5,484 nucleotides of DNA from Syntrophomonas sp. (GTDB lineage: Bacteria > Bacillota > Syntrophomonadia > Syntrophomonadales > Syntrophomonadaceae), in the NCBI GenBank assembly GCA_028709355.1, contig JAQVXF010000088.1:1-5484 (forward strand), written 5' to 3'. Under the pieces are notes generated by a model. The model was not told where the DNA came from, searched no databases, and worked only from the letters and a program-made list of their open reading frames with translations. Shown piece by piece: positions 4,658 to 5,484 of this stretch (its first letter is position 1; each line of letters opens with the position of its first letter). The translations under genes and the position numbers were made by a program.

Positions 4658-5484
4658 TTGGATCCCGAATTAAAAAGGAGCCTGAAGACGCTTCTGAACC
4701 TGAGCAGCCTGGTCCTGATCCTGCTGGCCATTTACCTTTTGTCCAATTTCATATTGCCGATGTTGGGCAAAGTAGCAGCCTATTTCCCGGTGGTGTTGAT
4801 GCCCTTCATATTAGCCATTATCTTTGCCATCGTGATCGAACCGGTGGTCAATTTCTTTGAGGTGCGCACCAGTATGCACCGCAGCATAGCTGTGCTGCTG
4901 AGCCTGGTCCTGGTGATAGGCGGATTCGTGGCGTTGCTGGTGATGATAGCGCTGGTTCTAATCCGGGAGACCACCGAGTTATACAAACTGGCGTTGGCAC
5001 GATCGGATTTTATTATCGACCAGGTCCTGGTGGCCATCGATCAATACCGCATATCTTTTCTCCAACTTAACCTGCCGCCCGAGGTGGAGAGTACTCTCCA
5101 GGTAAACCTGCAGAAGGCTTTGGATATGACCCAGCAATTGATGAACAATATGATCGAGACCCTGGCTCAGGGCTTTATAAAACTACCCAGTATATTGATC
5201 TTCATCGGCATCGCCACAGTAGCCACCTACCTGATCATAAAGGATCGGGCTATTATCCGTACCTTCGTTATCAGAGCCATGCCATCTTCAGTCCGAGCCG
5301 ATGGGACCAATATCGTCAATGAACTGCTCAAAGCCTTGAGTGGTTTTGTAAAGGCTTATAGTATATTGATTACCATTACTGCGGTTCTAACCCTGGTATC
5401 GTTGAAAATACTAGCGGTCAAGTATGCGCTGCTTATCGGACTACTGGTCGGGATAATGGATATACTGCCAATTTTGGGACCCGG
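4658..5484 (+). CDS. AI-2E family membrane protein, YtvI-like (partial, 3' end missing)
   Basis: The reading frame is open from TTG 4658 to the window edge: 275 complete codons of a family that usually has about 340-380. It begins LDPELKRSLKTLLNL. Hydrophobic segments lie at about 12-34, 40-62, 75-103, 174-195, 231-252 and 255-275. A long amphipathic region (104-173) lies between the third and fourth, as expected for AI-2E proteins (PF01594). EPVVNFFE (61-68), YLIIKDR (191-197) and the final DILPILGP (268-275) resemble YtvI-type sporulation membrane proteins. Family members include transporters of AI-2 or ions, but for most the substrate is unknown, and a spore role here is inference. The first in-frame ATG lies only at about codon 34, after the first membrane helix, so the TTG start is strongly favoured. 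It sits where dxr and rseP often follow cdsA. Confidence 0.85.
   Translation, partial: MDPELKRSLKTLLNLSSLVLILLAIYLLSNFILPMLGKVAAYFPVVLMPFILAIIFAIVIEPVVNFFEVRTSMHRSIAVLLSLVLVIGGFVALLVMIALVLIRETTELYKLALARSDFIIDQVLVAIDQYRISFLQLNLPPEVESTLQVNLQKALDMTQQLMNNMIETLAQGFIKLPSILIFIGIATVATYLIIKDRAIIRTFVIRAMPSSVRADGTNIVNELLKALSGFVKAYSILITITAVLTLVSLKILAVKYALLIGLLVGIMDILPILGP

Noticed and set aside
4636..4659. TTGACA at 4636 with TATATT at 4654 as a promoter for the AI-2E gene
   Set aside because: The spacing is 12 nt, far too short for sigma-A, and the -10 would overlap the start codon.
1..5484. Mobile elements, CRISPR arrays, tRNA or rRNA genes, toxin-antitoxin or defence genes
   Set aside because: No direct-repeat array, transposase, integrase, RNA-gene fold or defence-like protein was seen; the strand is almost fully occupied by core genes in conserved order.

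Overview
The window holds a conserved bacterial housekeeping cluster, entirely on the + strand: rpsB, tsf, pyrH, frr, uppS and cdsA, followed by a membrane-protein gene of the AI-2E family that runs off the right edge. The gene order, strong Shine-Dalgarno (SD) sites, intrinsic terminators, a short EF-Ts and a YtvI-like protein (known from spore formers) all suggest an endospore-forming Firmicute of the class Clostridia with moderate GC. A Syntrophomonas-like or Desulfotomaculum-like lineage is a reasonable guess, but this is inference and not a species call.

Layout. Positions 1-156 carry a good sigma-A-type promoter (-35 at 21-26, extended -10 at 42-50) and a leader of about 100 nt with a hairpin. 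rpsB (157-855) is followed by an intrinsic terminator or attenuator (865-900). tsf (938-1588, GTG start), pyrH (1642-2358, GTG) and frr (2364-2921, TTG) follow. The SD of frr overlaps the stop of pyrH. A second terminator-like hairpin (2964-2990) separates frr from uppS (3012-3755, GTG). cdsA (best start ATG 3771, to 4565) lies 15 nt further on. After a 92-nt gap without a gene comes the AI-2E gene (4658 to beyond 5484, TTG start). It has no in-frame ATG until about codon 34.

How the genes fit together. The first four genes serve translation and nucleotide supply: ribosomal protein S2, elongation factor Ts, UMP kinase and ribosome recycling factor. uppS and cdsA make the lipid carrier for cell-wall synthesis and CDP-diacylglycerol for phospholipids. 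The AI-2E protein sits where many relatives have dxr and rseP. It could link the envelope genes to sporulation, but that is inference.

No new system is visible. The gene content is ordinary and core. The points worth a second look are small: two read-through terminators with no room for a promoter behind them, a structured rpsB leader, five of seven starts being non-ATG, the compact EF-Ts, a few substitutions in UppS motifs, and the placement of the AI-2E gene.
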